From positions 124,001 to 188,000 of the forward strand of contig DKDJ01000009.1 of assembly GCA_002451795.1 (NCBI GenBank): 64,000 nucleotides of DNA, in the 5' to 3' direction. Both the position numbers and the translations under genes were made by a program. This DNA comes from Bacteroidales bacterium UBA6851 (GTDB taxonomy: Bacteria > Bacteroidota > Bacteroidia > Bacteroidales > UBA932). Shown piece after piece: positions 24,288 to 33,006 of this stretch; position 1 is the first letter of the stretch; every line of letters starts with the position of its first letter. Under the pieces are notes generated by a model that was not told the DNA's origin, did no database searches, and saw only the letters and a program-made list of their open reading frames with translations.

Positions 24288-25622
24288 ATGAAATTCGTTG
24301 AAACTATAAAGAACATCTTCAAGATCGAGGAGCTTCGCAAGAGACTCGCGTACACGTTTATCCTTATCCTTATTTACAGGTTTGGATGTTTCGTGGTGCT
24401 TCCGGGTATTGATGCGTCCATGCTTGCCGGTCTTCAGAATACATCTTCACAGGGCCTTGTGGGCTTGTTGAACATGTTTTCAGGAGGCGCATTCGGAAAT
24501 GCATCGATTTTTGCCCTCGGTGTGATGCCGTATATTTCGGCTTCCATCGTAGTTCAGCTTCTCGGTATGTTCGTCCCATATTTCAGAAAACTCCAAATGG
24601 AGGGTGAAGCGGGACGAAGGAAGATGAACCAGATTACAAGGTGGCTTACAATTGCCATCATTGCAATCCAGGGTCCGGCTTACCTTGCGACCGTACACAG
24701 CCAGATTCCCGCTGCCGCATTTGTGGCTGTCAACAATCTTGGGTGGAGTAACTTCGTCTTCAATCTTGTTTCTACGATTATCCTCATGGCCGGCTCTATG
24801 TTCGTAATGTGGCTTGGTGAGCGTATTACCGATCGTGGTATTGGAAATGGTATTTCCCTTATCATTATGATTGGTATTGTCGCCCGTCTTCCATACGCCC
24901 TTATCGCCGAGTTCTCAGAGAAGCTTTCTGTCAACAACGGAGGTCTTATCCTCCTCCTTGTAGAACTTCTCGTGTGGATGTTCGTGATTGCGGCTGCTAT
25001 TGCACTTGTGCAGGCCGTCCGTAGAATTCCTATCCAGTATGCCAAGAGAGTCATTGGTAACCGTCAGTACGGTGGTGTCCGTCAGTATCTTCCTATGAAG
25101 ATCAATGCTGCAGGTGTGATGCCTATCATCTTCGCACAGGCGCTGATGCTCTTCCCTATGATTTTCTCACGCTTTGACGCTACCCGTGGACTTGCTGCCA
25201 CATTTAGCGACTATACTGGCGTTTGGTATAACATTGTATTCTTTATCCTCATCGTTTTGTTTACATTCTTCTATACTGCTGTCACAGTAAATCCTACTAT
25301 GATGGCTGATAACCTGAAGAACAACGGAGGATTCATCCCTGGCGTAAAGCCTGGAAAAAAGACCGTGGAGTATCTCGATACTGTTATGACGAGAGTCACA
25401 CTCCCAGGCTCATTCTTCCTTGGTATTATCGCCATTCTTCCTGCATTCGCTATGTCTTTCGGTATCAACAACTCATTTGCTAGTTTCTTCGGCGGTACTT
25501 CGCTTCTGATTCTGGTAGGTGTGATTCTCGATACTCTGCAGCAGGTGGAAAGTTATTTGCTGATGCGTCACTATGATGGACTTATGAAGACAGGCCGTCT
25601 GAGTGGGCGCTCAGGTATGTAG
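24288..25622 (+). CDS. secY: Protein translocase subunit SecY
   Basis: 444 aa, ten predicted membrane segments. Landmarks: the plug-side segment FSGGAFGNASIFALGVMPYI, GIGNGISLIIMIGI in the middle, and the C5 cytoplasmic loop region FIPGVKPGKKTVEYLD. SecY forms the conducting channel of the Sec translocon with SecE and SecG (not here). Its position inside the ribosomal cluster is the usual one. Confidence 0.97.
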   Translation: MKFVETIKNIFKIEELRKRLAYTFILILIYRFGCFVVLPGIDASMLAGLQNTSSQGLVGLLNMFSGGAFGNASIFALGVMPYISASIVVQLLGMFVPYFRKLQMEGEAGRRKMNQITRWLTIAIIAIQGPAYLATVHSQIPAAAFVAVNNLGWSNFVFNLVSTIILMAGSMFVMWLGERITDRGIGNGISLIIMIGIVARLPYALIAEFSEKLSVNNGGLILLLVELLVWMFVIAAAIALVQAVRRIPIQYAKRVIGNRQYGGVRQYLPMKINAAGVMPIIFAQALMLFPMIFSRFDATRGLAATFSDYTGVWYNIVFFILIVLFTFFYTAVTVNPTMMADNLKNNGGFIPGVKPGKKTVEYLDTVMTRVTLPGSFFLGIIAILPAFAMSFGINNSFASFFGGTSLLILVGVILDTLQQVESYLLMRHYDGLMKTGRLSGRSGM

Positions 25623-25646
25623 TTCTTTGATTAAATTTTAGAGGTT

Positions 25647-26426
25647 GTGATTAAGCCTAAAACTGAAGAGGAGATTGAGCTCCTTCGCGAAAACGCCATT
25701 TTGGTTTCTAAAACCTTGGCAGAGGTCGGTAAGGTAGTTGCCCCTGGTGTGACAACAAATGAGTTGAATAGGGTGGCTGAGACTTTTATTCGTGATCATG
25801 GCGCCATTCCAAGTTTCTTGGGTTTTGAAGGCTTCCCTGCAGCTATCTGTGCTTCGGTTAACGATGTTGTTGTTCACGGTTTTCCGTCAGAATATGTCCT
25901 CAAAGAAGGTGACATTGTATCCGCAGACATAGGTACTCTCTATAAAGGCTATAACGGTGATTCGGCTTACACCTTCCCGGTAGGGGAGGTGGACGCCAAC
26001 ACCAGAAAACTCCTTGATGTCACTAAGGCATCGCTCTATAAGGGCATAGAGGCAGCTGTGGGTGGTGCGCGAGTTGGAGATATTGGATACGCGGTACAGT
26101 CGTACGCTGAATCATTCGGTTTCTCCGTTGTCCGTGAGCTTGAAGGCCACGGTATCGGAAAGGATATGCATGAGAACCCTGGAGTTCCGAACTATGGACG
26201 TCCGGGTCATGGCACTCACCTTGTGGACGGAATGGTTATATGTATTGAGCCGATGATCAATGCTGGTACTAGGGGTGTTTACCTGGCAAGAAACGGCTGG
26301 GCAGTGCACACTTCAGACCACAAGAAGTCCGCTCACTTTGAGCTTACGGTTGTTATCCGAAAAGGCCATGCCGAGCAGCTCTCGACCTTCGATTTTATCG
26401 AGAAAGATGGCAAGATTAAATTTTAG
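25647..26426 (+). CDS. map: Methionine aminopeptidase, type I
   Basis: 259 aa. Metal ligands of the pita-bread fold are visible: Asp in SADIGTLYKGYNGDSAYTF (two Asp), His in EGHGIGKDMHENP, Glu in CIEPMI and Glu in HFELTVVI. The enzyme removes the initiator methionine. The start is GTG at 25647, preceded by AGAGG; no ATG fits. Conserved place between secY and infA. Confidence 0.95.
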   Translation: MIKPKTEEEIELLRENAILVSKTLAEVGKVVAPGVTTNELNRVAETFIRDHGAIPSFLGFEGFPAAICASVNDVVVHGFPSEYVLKEGDIVSADIGTLYKGYNGDSAYTFPVGEVDANTRKLLDVTKASLYKGIEAAVGGARVGDIGYAVQSYAESFGFSVVRELEGHGIGKDMHENPGVPNYGRPGHGTHLVDGMVICIEPMINAGTRGVYLARNGWAVHTSDHKKSAHFELTVVIRKGHAEQLSTFDFIEKDGKIKF

Positions 26427-26434
26427 TGTAATTT

Positions 26435-26653
26435 ATGTCTAAACAAGTAGCAATAGAACAAGATGGAAAGGTGATTGAGACCCTTCCAAACGCGATGTTC
26501 AAGGTCGAGCTTGAGAACGGTCATGTTTTGCTCTGCAACATTTCGGGCAAGATGCGTATGAACTTTATCCATATACTTCTTGGCGACAAGGTTAGAGTAG
26601 AAATTTCACCATACGATTTAACTAAAGGCAGAATATCTTTCAGATACAAATAA
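26435..26653 (+). CDS. infA: Translation initiation factor IF-1
   Basis: 72 aa, the standard length. S1-like OB fold with EQDGKVIETLPNAMFKVELE and GDKVRVEISPYDLTKGRI. It blocks the A site during initiation. Confidence 0.97.
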   Translation: MSKQVAIEQDGKVIETLPNAMFKVELENGHVLLCNISGKMRMNFIHILLGDKVRVEISPYDLTKGRISFRYK

Positions 26654-26665
26654 AAATTCACAGAT

Positions 26666-26782
26666 ATGAAAGTCAAGACATCCATCAAGAAGCGTAGCGA
26701 AGATTGCAAGATTGTAAGACGCAAAGGTCGTCTTTACGTTATCTGCAAGAAGAACCCAAAGTTCAAGATGCGCCAAGGATAA
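26666..26782 (+). CDS. rpmJ: 50S ribosomal protein L36, zinc-free form
   Basis: 38 aa, opening MKVKTSIKKRSEDCKIVRRK and ending KNPKFKMRQG. Of the four zinc ligands of classical L36 (Cys11, Cys14, Cys27, His32), Cys11 is Ser and His32 is Lys; Cys14 and Cys27 remain, so zinc binding is unlikely. Usual position between infA and rpsM. Confidence 0.95.
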   Translation: MKVKTSIKKRSEDCKIVRRKGRLYVICKKNPKFKMRQG

Positions 26783-26814
26783 TAGTTTAGTAACAAATTA
26801 AGTAAAGTATAATT

Positions 26815-27192
26815 ATGGCAAGAATAGCCGGTGTTGATTTACCAAACAACAAACAGGGAGAGATAGGTTTGACCTATATCTTCGGTATCGGCCGCCCTTC
26901 AGCAAAGAGGATTCTTGAGAAGTGCGGTATCGATCCTACCATCAAGGTTGGTGACTGGAATGACGATCAGATTGCCAAGATCCGTCTCGAGATCAATGAA
27001 GAGTACAAGATCGAAGGTGAGCTCCGTTCTTCCATCCAGATGGACATCAAGCGCCTTATGGATATCGGTTGCTATCGCGGAATCCGTCATCGTCTCGGAC
27101 TTCCGGTTCGCGGCCAGAGCACCAAGAACAACGCACGTACTCGCAAGGGTCGTAAGAAGACTGTTGCCAACAAGAAGAAGGCGACCAAGTAA
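26815..27192 (+). CDS. rpsM: 30S ribosomal protein S13
   Basis: 125 aa. ARIAGVDLPNNKQGEIGLTY at the start, GCYRGIRHRLGLPVRGQSTK and the basic C-terminal tail are S13 landmarks. S13 bridges to the 50S subunit and touches P-site tRNA. Confidence 0.97.
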   Translation: MARIAGVDLPNNKQGEIGLTYIFGIGRPSAKRILEKCGIDPTIKVGDWNDDQIAKIRLEINEEYKIEGELRSSIQMDIKRLMDIGCYRGIRHRLGLPVRGQSTKNNARTRKGRKKTVANKKKATK

Positions 27193-27205
27193 AAATTGAT
27201 GAATT

Positions 27206-27592
27206 ATGGCAAAGAAAACTACAACATCGAAGAGAGTTGTCAAGGTTGAAGCTTATGGCGAGGCTCATATTTCATCAACCTTCAACAATGTTATCGTGTC
27301 TCTCACCAATGCCCAGGGCCAGGTTATCAGTTGGGGCTCTGCAGGTAAGAGTGGTTTCAGAGGCTCTAAGAAGAACACACCTTATGCAGCGCAGGTAGCC
27401 GCTGAGGATGCTGCCAAGACCGCTTTTGATGCTGGTCTTCGTAGAGTAAAGTGTTATGTAAAAGGTCCGGGTGCTGGTCGTGAGTCCGCTATCCGTACTA
27501 TCAACAATGCAGGTATTATCGTCTCAGAGATTATTGATGTGACCCCAATGCCTCATAATGGATGTAGACCGAAAGGCCGTCGTAAAGTTTAA
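27206..27592 (+). CDS. rpsK: 30S ribosomal protein S11
   Basis: 128 aa. AHISSTFNNVIVSLTNAQGQ and the C-terminal VTPMPHNGCRPKGRRKV identify S11, part of the platform near the mRNA exit. Confidence 0.97.
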   Translation: MAKKTTTSKRVVKVEAYGEAHISSTFNNVIVSLTNAQGQVISWGSAGKSGFRGSKKNTPYAAQVAAEDAAKTAFDAGLRRVKCYVKGPGAGRESAIRTINNAGIIVSEIIDVTPMPHNGCRPKGRRKV

Positions 27593-27610
27593 TTTTAATT
27601 TTAGATTACT

Positions 27611-28213
27611 ATGGCAAGATATACAGGTCCAAGCACCAAAATCGCCCGTAAGTTCGGCGAGCCTATTTTCGGATCAGACAAGTATTTTGAGAAGAGAAAT
27701 TTCCCTCCAGGACAGCATGGTCTTGCTGCAAAGCGCAAGAAGTCTAAGGACTATGCCATGCAGCTAAAGGAGAAGCAGAAGGTTAAGTATATGTACGGCG
27801 TTCTTGAGCGTCAGTTCCACAATACTTATGCTAAAGCTTGCCGTCTTGAGGGTCAGAAAGGTGAGAACCTCATTATGCTCCTCGAGTCTCGTCTTGACAA
27901 CATCGTTTACCGTATGGGCATTGCCCCTACTCGTGCTGCTGCCCGTCAGCTTGTTTCACACAACCACATTACTCTCAATGGAGTTGTGTGCAGCATCCCT
28001 TCCACACAGGTTAAGGCTGGTGACACTATCGCAGTAAGGGAAAGGTCCAAGAGCCTTGAAGTTATCCAGAACAGCGTAGCATCAGTTACTAAGTATTCAT
28101 GGATTGACTTCGATACTAAGACTCTCGTAGGAAAGTTCCTCAATGTTCCGACCAGAACTGAGATTCCTGAGAACATCAACGAGCAGCTTATCGTCGACCT
28201 CTACTCTAAGTAA
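27611..28213 (+). CDS. rpsD: 30S ribosomal protein S4
   Basis: 200 aa. Basic N-terminus without the Cys4 zinc knuckle, KRNFPPGQHG, and the S4 RNA-binding domain (LESRLDNIVYRMGIAPTRAA). S4 nucleates 30S assembly and in E. coli represses the alpha operon. Confidence 0.96.
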   Translation: MARYTGPSTKIARKFGEPIFGSDKYFEKRNFPPGQHGLAAKRKKSKDYAMQLKEKQKVKYMYGVLERQFHNTYAKACRLEGQKGENLIMLLESRLDNIVYRMGIAPTRAAARQLVSHNHITLNGVVCSIPSTQVKAGDTIAVRERSKSLEVIQNSVASVTKYSWIDFDTKTLVGKFLNVPTRTEIPENINEQLIVDLYSK

Positions 28214-28232
28214 AATTTAACACCAGTATAAT

Positions 28233-29240
28233 ATGGCAATCTTAGCATTTCAGAAACCTGACAAGGTCATTATGCTCGAAAGCACCGATTCTTACGGCCG
28301 CTTTGAATTCCGTCCTCTTGAGCCGGGATATGGTCAGACTATCGGTAACGCTCTTCGTCGCATCTTGCTTGCTTCTTTGGAGGGTTTTGCTATCAGTCAG
28401 ATAAAGATCTCCGGAGTTGATCAGGAGTTCGCTACCATCCCGGGCGTTATCGAGGGAATGCAGGATATCATCCTCAATCTTAAGGAAGTTCGTTTCCGCC
28501 GCATGGTAGAGTCTGTAGATACTGAGACAGCAAATATCGTCATCAGCGGCAAGCAGGAGTTCACGGCAGAAGATATCTCCAAAGGATTGTCTTCTTTTAT
28601 GGTGTTGAATCCTGATCAGCATATCTGCACTCTTGAGCCTTCTGTAAAGCTCGAAATCGCAATCACCATTACCAAGGGACGCGGTTTCGTTCCTGCAGAA
28701 GAACTCAGAGACGAGAATACTCCTATTGGAACCATTCCTATCGACGCGATTTATACTCCGATTCGTAAGGTGAACTGGTCTGTGGAGAACTATCGTGTAG
28801 AGCAGAGAACAGATTACGACAAGCTTACCCTCGAAATTGAAACAGACGGCTCCATCAGCCCAAGTTCCGCACTTCATGAGGCTGCCAACATTCTCATCTA
28901 TCACTTCAGGTTGTTTACTGACGACAAGAAGATGTCTGTGGAGAATGCTCTTGAGCCTGAGACTAAGGAACTTGACGAGGAGTCACTCCGTACACGTCAT
29001 CTTCTTCTCACGAAACTTTCTGACATGGGACTTTCAGTACGTGCTTTCAACTGCCTCAAGGCTGCTGATATCGACACGTTTGCTGACCTTGTCGTCTACA
29101 CTCGTGCGGAGTTGATGAAGTTCCGCAACTTCGGTCGCAAGTCCCTCAATGAAATTGAGGTGCTTGTGGACAAGATGAAGTTGTCATTCGGAATGGATGT
29201 TTCCAAGTATAATATCACTGTTGTTAAAAAGAACGTATAA
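28233..29240 (+). CDS. rpoA: DNA-directed RNA polymerase subunit alpha
   Basis: 335 aa. The N-terminal assembly domain has GRFEFRPLEPGYGQTIGNALRR in its first 50 residues; the C-terminal domain (about 265-330) has VRAFNCLKAADIDTFADLV and RNFGRKSLNEIEVLVDKM, the helices that contact UP elements and activators. Three bases before rplQ. Confidence 0.97.
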   Translation: MAILAFQKPDKVIMLESTDSYGRFEFRPLEPGYGQTIGNALRRILLASLEGFAISQIKISGVDQEFATIPGVIEGMQDIILNLKEVRFRRMVESVDTETANIVISGKQEFTAEDISKGLSSFMVLNPDQHICTLEPSVKLEIAITITKGRGFVPAEELRDENTPIGTIPIDAIYTPIRKVNWSVENYRVEQRTDYDKLTLEIETDGSISPSSALHEAANILIYHFRLFTDDKKMSVENALEPETKELDEESLRTRHLLLTKLSDMGLSVRAFNCLKAADIDTFADLVVYTRAELMKFRNFGRKSLNEIEVLVDKMKLSFGMDVSKYNITVVKKNV

Positions 29241-29242
29241 AG

Positions 29243-29725
29243 ATGAGACACAATAAAGCTATCAATCATCTTGGACGTAAGAGCGGTCATCGCAAGGCCC
29301 TTCTTTCCAACATGGCCACCTCTCTTATCCTTCATAAGAGAATTACCACTACTGTGGCAAAGGCCAAAGCGCTCAGAAGCTATGTAGAGCCACTCGTTAC
29401 CAAGTCTAAGGATGACACGACACACAACCGTCGTGTAGTATTCAGCTACCTCAAGAATAAGGAGGCTGTTACCGAGCTTTTCCGTACTATCGCCCCTAAG
29501 GTGGCTGAGCGTCCAGGTGGATATACCCGTATCCTCCATGTCGGCTTCCGTCAGGGAGATGCTGCTGAAATGGCTCTTATTGAGTTCGTTGATTTCAACG
29601 AGGCAGCTCTCGCATCTACTGAGAAAGCAACTAAGAAGACCACTCGTCGTAGTCGTGCCAAGAAGGCGGAGGCAGTTCCTGCTGCTGAAACGGCTGCACC
29701 TGCAGAGACACCTGCAGCAGAGTAA
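29243..29725 (+). CDS. rplQ: 50S ribosomal protein L17 with long C-terminal tail
   Basis: 160 aa. MRHNKAINHLGRKSGHRKAL and the body to about residue 117 (GYTRILHVGFRQGDAAEMAL) are L17. The last 40 residues form an Ala/Lys/Glu-rich tail (TKKTTRRSRAKKAEAVP then Ala-Pro-Glu repeats) longer than in E. coli L17 (127 aa), common in this phylum. Last gene of the cluster. Confidence 0.96.
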   Translation: MRHNKAINHLGRKSGHRKALLSNMATSLILHKRITTTVAKAKALRSYVEPLVTKSKDDTTHNRRVVFSYLKNKEAVTELFRTIAPKVAERPGGYTRILHVGFRQGDAAEMALIEFVDFNEAALASTEKATKKTTRRSRAKKAEAVPAAETAAPAETPAAE

Positions 29726-29742
29726 TATTCTCAAGGTTATTC

Positions 29743-29779
29743 AAATGGGTCTGACCAATTCTGGCCAGACCCATTTTTT
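29743..29779 (+). terminator. Intrinsic terminator after rplQ
   Basis: An 11-bp stem (AAATGGGTCTG with CAGACCCATTT) extended by three more pairs past one mismatch, a 4-nt loop, then a T run. It ends the ribosomal cluster. Confidence 0.9.
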
Positions 29780-29853
29780 ATGCCCACTACTATTGTCTTG
29801 CCTAGAATTTAAAGCCCATTGAAGTGAAATTTGTGGATGTTGTAACGTTTGTA

Positions 29854-29885
29854 ATTGTTTTATTAAAAATATTTATTTACCTTTA
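29854..29885 (+). promoter_or_regulatory. Possible promoter of the BACON lipoprotein pair
   Basis: ATTG (29854-29857) and TACCTTTA (29878-29885) are 20 bp apart; each differs from the consensus by one base. The lipoprotein ATG follows 40 nt later. Confidence 0.35.
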
Positions 29886-29925
29886 TACGCGGTTGGTTAG
29901 TATAAGTGTATTATATTTTATAAAA

Positions 29926-30963
29926 ATGCGTAAATCTTTATCTGCAGGTGCAGCTTTAGTAGTTGTTGCCTGCCTTGCAGGGTGCAAGAAGGATGCCCCT
30001 GTTCCCGTTATCACGGTGGATCCTGAGTCAGTTGTTTCTTTCCCTCTTGGAGGTGGTCAGGGCCAGATTAAGTATTCTGTTACAAATGCTGCAGAGGGGA
30101 CTGTTGTTGAAGCTGTTACAGACGCTGATTGGATTTCAGAGGTTAAGTCAGAGGCTGATGTTGTTACTTTTGTTGTAGCTGCAAACAATGTCGAGGAATC
30201 ACGTTCTGCTGATATTGTACTGACTTGTGGTAATTCTGAACCCGCTACAGTTACTGTATCTCAGGCTTCTGCTCTCGCTTTCAATTTTAGTGTCAAGACT
30301 CTCTGGGCTAATAAGGTCGTCTTTGAGGTTTCTCCTTCAGATCCGAATTATACATACGTGGCGGATACTATGAACAAGGAGCGTGCCGATGGTATGACCG
30401 ATGCGGAGATCGTGGCTTCTTATGTTGAGAAGTTTACCGCTGAAGATTGGTATGGCAATCCTGGTACCATTGACGAGAAGAAGTGGGTTGAAGACTCATG
30501 GGGAGGATACTATGAGGGAGATGTGTGGAAAGGAACTGTTGAGATCACAGACAATAGTATCTCTGATTATGTGAAAGATTATTATTTCATCGCTTTTGGT
30601 CTTGACCTTGAAGGTAATATGACTTCCCCTAAGGTTACACGTGTTCCTTTTACTGCGGCTGCCCGTTCGGTCATAGCGGTAGATGCATTCACTGATATCG
30701 TGCCTGTTGATGGTGGTTCATATACACTCAACTATAGCATTGAGAATCCAAAAGAGGGCGAGGAGATTAAATATTCGCTCGGGTGGGGCGCAGAGTTTAT
30801 TCAGAATCTTACTGTCGATACCGAGAAGCAGACCATCTCTTTTGATGTTCCTAAAAATGAGGACAAAAAGGGTTGGTCAGATTATAGGCAGGGTTCCATA
30901 AATCTCACTTATGCAGATGCATATCAGGCTGCTATTACTGTAAAGCAGCAGTATGCTGAGTAA
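29926..30963 (+). CDS. BACON-domain lipoprotein with one copy of a shared unnamed repeat
   Basis: 345 aa from the ATG at 29926, chosen because it starts a clean lipoprotein signal (MRKSLSAGAALVVVACLAGC). A BACON-like beta domain follows (VDPESVVSFPLGGGQGQIKY to TVTVSQAS), then a region of about 120 residues starting FNFSVKTLWANKVVFEVSPS and ending YFIAFGLDLEGNMTSPKVTR, then a second BACON-like domain to the C-terminus. The middle region resembles the four repeats of the next protein. Such lipoproteins are usually surface-exposed carbohydrate or adhesin proteins; no substrate is evident. Confidence 0.72.
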   Translation: MRKSLSAGAALVVVACLAGCKKDAPVPVITVDPESVVSFPLGGGQGQIKYSVTNAAEGTVVEAVTDADWISEVKSEADVVTFVVAANNVEESRSADIVLTCGNSEPATVTVSQASALAFNFSVKTLWANKVVFEVSPSDPNYTYVADTMNKERADGMTDAEIVASYVEKFTAEDWYGNPGTIDEKKWVEDSWGGYYEGDVWKGTVEITDNSISDYVKDYYFIAFGLDLEGNMTSPKVTRVPFTAAARSVIAVDAFTDIVPVDGGSYTLNYSIENPKEGEEIKYSLGWGAEFIQNLTVDTEKQTISFDVPKNEDKKGWSDYRQGSINLTYADAYQAAITVKQQYAE

Positions 30964-30975
30964 TTTGAATAAATT

Positions 30976-32781
30976 ATGAATCTTAGAAAGTTATTAAGTT
31001 TTTCTGCGCTGGCATCATTGCTGATATTTGGTTTTGCCTGCACAAAGCCAGCGCAGGAAGAAAAGAAAGTTCCGCTGATTGAGGTTGAGCAGACCTCAGT
31101 CAGCCTTTCTGATGAAGAGCAGGAGTTTACGATAAAGTTTGGTGTTGATAATGCCGTAGAGGATGTTTCTCTTGAGGCATTTACCAAGGCAGATTGGCTT
31201 GATGTGTTGGGTGTGGAGTCTGATGTGGTTAGGTTCAAGGCTGCTTGCAATGAGGGTGACGTTGCGAGATCTACAGAGGTCCTTCTCTCTTATGAGGGGG
31301 CTGTGAATGTTAAGATAAATGTCGTTCAGTCACCTAAGGCCGTTGCCCCTAAGACTCTCACATTTGAGATTACCATTAAGAAGATTACCTCAAGGACAGT
31401 TACACTGGATTGCATCCCTTCAGATCCAGAGGCTACTTATGTTGGAATGGCTGCCGATAAGTCTGATTTTGATAAGTATAAGAGTGAAGAAGACTTGGTA
31501 GCAAGTGACTTGGAGTATTTTAAGTCATGGGGAGACTCTTTTGAGGACGAAGGCGAACATGATCCGAATAATCCGTCTTGGGCAAAATTCCTTCGCAAAG
31601 GTCCGATGGTTGATTATGAGATTCAACTCTCCAAACCAGAGCACGACTATGTGTTCTATGCTTATGGACTCAATGTGGACGGCTCTACGACATCGCCTCA
31701 TGTTTTTCATGTAGAATTCAAAACAATAGCTCCAGAGCCGCAGAATTGTACATTCACATTTAAGTATCGTCCTGGAATTGACTTCGGACGCATCAATGTA
31801 TATCCGAGTGACTTACAGGTTTCATACATCTGGGGAGTCTGCCCGAAATCTGACTATGACGCCATTGAAGGAGATAAGGCCAAGGCTATAATTGAAAGTC
31901 TCAAAGAACTCATGGCAACTCAAGGTGGAACATGGCGTGACTATGTTGGCTATCACAATCGCTATATGAATTATTCTAACCTTGTAGATGGAGAGCAATA
32001 TGTCGCTTATGCTTTTGGGGCTGATATCAGTGGTTCAGCAACGACAGAGGCTATGTCCTACGAGTTTACGGCCAAGACCATTAGCCGGCAGGATTGTGAT
32101 TTTACTTTCAGCTTCCAGGATGTTCGTGCAACTACTTTTGCAGCACAGATCACACCTTCTTCAAATGTGAAATGGGTGGCGTATACGTTGCCGGCAGAGA
32201 CAGCAGAAAAATACAATAGCGTGGATGAAATGACTGAGGTAGTTATAGACACATTCAATGAGATGCTTGATGAGGGATGGTGGAATGGTAATACAATGAC
32301 ACATACCGGAACTCAACTGCTTTCATCTTATCAACTCCAGGCTTCTTATGTGCTTGACTCATCTACTAAGCAGATAGTTTGCGCATTTGGTATTGATGAC
32401 AATGGCTATCGTGTTACTCCAGTTTCGCAGAGCTTTGTTACTACTACTGCTCTTGGAAAGCCTTCTGACATGACTATTGACTTTGACGTTACATCAAAGG
32501 ATGGTGTAGTAGAGATTGCTTATAAACCATCTAAGATGGAGGCTTACTTCTACGATCTCATCACGTATGAAGACTATTCTCAGTTTGAAACTGAAGATGC
32601 GTTCTATGCTGAGATGATGTATCGTTACAGCTCTATGATGCAGTATAAGATGACTATGGGCACTGCGAAGATGACCACCGAGTCGCTTCACGCTGGTGAG
32701 CGATATGTAGCGTACGCTTTCGGTATGGATGGGGATAAATCTACCAAGATCTTTACCAAAGTGTTCACTTGTCCAGAATAG
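30976..32781 (+). CDS. BACON-domain lipoprotein with four tandem ~115-residue repeats
   Basis: 601 aa. A lipoprotein signal ends at Cys22 (IFGFAC). A BACON-like domain covers about 34-120. Four units follow, starting near LTFEITIKK, CTFTFKYRP, CDFTFSFQD and MTIDFDVTS; each has a beta-rich start, a P-S-D/S/K step and a closing motif like YVAYAFGADISGSATT. The same closing motif occurs once in the preceding gene, 12 bp upstream, so the two are related neighbours in one operon. I recognise no named family for the repeat. No glycoside hydrolase or SusC/D partner is adjacent. Confidence 0.72.
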   Translation: MNLRKLLSFSALASLLIFGFACTKPAQEEKKVPLIEVEQTSVSLSDEEQEFTIKFGVDNAVEDVSLEAFTKADWLDVLGVESDVVRFKAACNEGDVARSTEVLLSYEGAVNVKINVVQSPKAVAPKTLTFEITIKKITSRTVTLDCIPSDPEATYVGMAADKSDFDKYKSEEDLVASDLEYFKSWGDSFEDEGEHDPNNPSWAKFLRKGPMVDYEIQLSKPEHDYVFYAYGLNVDGSTTSPHVFHVEFKTIAPEPQNCTFTFKYRPGIDFGRINVYPSDLQVSYIWGVCPKSDYDAIEGDKAKAIIESLKELMATQGGTWRDYVGYHNRYMNYSNLVDGEQYVAYAFGADISGSATTEAMSYEFTAKTISRQDCDFTFSFQDVRATTFAAQITPSSNVKWVAYTLPAETAEKYNSVDEMTEVVIDTFNEMLDEGWWNGNTMTHTGTQLLSSYQLQASYVLDSSTKQIVCAFGIDDNGYRVTPVSQSFVTTTALGKPSDMTIDFDVTSKDGVVEIAYKPSKMEAYFYDLITYEDYSQFETEDAFYAEMMYRYSSMMQYKMTMGTAKMTTESLHAGERYVAYAFGMDGDKSTKIFTKVFTCPE

Positions 32782-32796
32782 GACTATTTATACTAT

Positions 32797-32838
32797 AAAA
32801 AGAGACTGGTTCATGTCAAATTGAACCAGTCTCTTTTT
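32797..32838. terminator. Bidirectional terminator between the lipoprotein operon and tRNA-Leu
   Basis: A perfect 17-bp inverted repeat (AAAAAGAGACTGGTTCA and its complement) with an 8-nt loop; T runs on both strands let it serve the (+) lipoprotein operon and the (-) tRNA gene. Confidence 0.9.
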
Positions 32839-32849
32839 GTGAATCTGAG

Positions 32850-32934
32850 TGCCCGGGGCCGGACTCGAACCGGCACATCTTTAAGGGATAATGGATTTTG
32901 AGTCCATCGCGTCTACCAATTCCGCCACTCGGGC
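32850..32934 (-). tRNA. tRNA-Leu, anticodon CAA
   Basis: 85 nt on the minus strand with a long variable arm (class II). The anticodon stem ATGGA/TCCAT encloses CTCAAAA, giving anticodon CAA for UUG. The T arm reads GCCGG-TTCGAGT-CCGGC. The acceptor stem pairs except for an A6-C67 mismatch. The discriminator is A, as required for leucine, and CCA is not encoded. Confidence 0.95.
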
Positions 32935-32950
32935 AAAGTGCATTGGAATG

Positions 32951-32981
32951 CAAAGGTATGGAAAAATCGGGATATATCAAA
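32951..32981 (-). promoter_or_regulatory. Promoter of tRNA-Leu
   Basis: On the minus strand TTTG (32981-32978), a 19-bp spacer and TACCTTTG (32958-32951): an exact consensus match, 16 nt before the mature 5' end of the tRNA. Confidence 0.8.
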
Positions 32982-32990
32982 TTTTTGCAC

Positions 32991-32998
32991 TATCTTCG
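32991..32998 (+). promoter_or_regulatory. Possible -7 box of the aro operon
   Basis: TATCTTCG differs from TAnnTTTG at one base and lies 8 nt before the aroB ATG at 33007. No -33 TTTG is seen. If used, the leader is only a few nucleotides long. Confidence 0.3.
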
Positions 32999-33006
32999 TC
33001 TGCGAT

